Assembly: GCF_015209965.1 (NCBI RefSeq)
Contig: NZ_MU158690.1
Location: 1,383,598 to 1,447,597 of the forward strand
Origin: Sphingobacterium pedocola
GTDB taxonomy: Bacteria > Bacteroidota > Bacteroidia > Sphingobacteriales > Sphingobacteriaceae
DNA length: 64,000 nucleotides
Reading direction: 5' to 3'
Part shown: piece after piece, positions 63,917 through 64,000 of the stretch
Position numbering within the stretch: the stretch's first letter is position 1
Layout of the letters: the number at the start of each line of letters is the position of its first letter
The notes under the pieces: generated by a model
Database searches by the model: none
Seen by the model: only the letters and a program-made list of their open reading frames with translations
What the model was told of the DNA's origin: nothing
Program-made: the position numbers and the translations under genes

Positions 63917-63993
63917 AAAGCTTTTGGATTTGCGTTAAGAACAGATCCCCGAAGTGAAACGGCTCGGATCTGTTTAGTAAATCCAAAAGCTTT
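63917..63993. repeat. Nested long hairpin
   Basis: Outer arms AAAGCTTTTGGATTT (63917-63931) and AAATCCAAAAGCTTT (63979-63993) pair over 15 bp. Inner arms AACAGATCC (63940-63948) and GGATCTGTT (63966-63974) pair over 9 bp. A direct repeat GCGTTAAGAA occurs at 63909-63918 and 63932-63941. No terminator T tract follows. Confidence 0.7.
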
Positions 63994-64000
63994 TAGCGTA

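Larger units (their letters stand above)
63660..64000. other. Gene-free, palindrome-rich tail of the window
   Basis: 341 bases with no convincing gene. The only open frame over 50 codons (63659-63844) is made of the repeat region itself and has no coding character. The stretch holds at least six inverted repeats, listed separately. It could be an intergenic repeat family, a structured RNA or a mobile-element remnant; the window ends inside it. Confidence 0.6.

Noticed and set aside
1..64000. tRNA, rRNA, CRISPR arrays, transposases or prophage genes
   Set aside because: None was recognised on either strand.

Overview
The window comes from a Bacteroidota chromosome, most likely the family Sphingobacteriaceae (Sphingobacterium/Pedobacter-like). 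Four things support this. Gene order is typical: murE-mraY-murD-ftsW-murG-murC-ftsQ-ftsA-ftsZ and rpmH-rnpA-yidD. The sequence is A+T-rich. Promoter boxes match the Bacteroidota -7 consensus TAnnTTTG. Family markers include S1 without a strong leader, a split transketolase, a pirin, a DUF4835/PorD-like protein beside recN, and SusCD-free lipoproteins. No tRNA, rRNA, CRISPR array, transposase or prophage was seen, so this is mostly core genome.

Region by region. 1-11051: the cell-wall and division (dcw) cluster, closed by a strong terminator after ftsZ. 11132-17836: an orphan NarL-type response regulator, mscL, the rpmH-rnpA-yidD-tsaB operon, corA, an OmpH-like lipoprotein and gyrB. 17989-24819: a tightly overlapping operon with a PorV/PorQ-like barrel, a helix-hairpin-helix/beta-barrel fusion, comEC and recQ, which looks like a DNA-uptake and processing module. 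24916-31066: membrane pyrophosphatase, pirin, sulfurtransferase and ribosomal protein S1. 31109-36795: an envelope operon (PASTA protein, mltG, thioesterase, yihY), ddl, and the folA/thyA pair. 36995-42697: mtaB, a phosphate transporter fused to a PhoU-like tail, an SGNH hydrolase and a class III aminotransferase. 42753-46670: split transketolase followed closely by an ECF sigma factor, a repeat-containing candidate anti-sigma factor and a small exported protein. 46925-56473: pectate-lyase-like protein, small membrane protein, M28 peptidase, SprT-like protein, DUF4835, recN, an amino-acid permease, an exported methyltransferase and a lipoprotein. 56699-62967: a His-rich lipoprotein and the C5-pathway haem genes hemA, a hemC-hemD fusion, hemB and hemL. 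62968-64000: a possible micropeptide, a four-helix membrane protein and a palindrome-rich noncoding tail.

How the genes work together: MurE, MurD, MurC, MraY, MurG and Ddl make lipid II, FtsW/Q/A/Z use it at the septum, and MltG with the PASTA protein sits in the same envelope network. HemA, HemL, HemB and HemCD carry glutamyl-tRNA to uroporphyrinogen III. FolA and ThyA form the thymidylate cycle.

The least conventional signals are these. (1) The HhH/beta-barrel gene is translationally coupled to comEC. (2) The gene after the ECF sigma factor contains six repeats with an almost exact 32-residue period. (3) Three intergenic spacers are made of degenerate heptamer tandem repeats, each with a different consensus. 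(4) A SAM-methyltransferase fold sits behind a signal peptide. (5) A cluster of perfect inverted repeats lies at the right edge. All functional statements are from reading the sequence and from remembered family knowledge; no searches were run.
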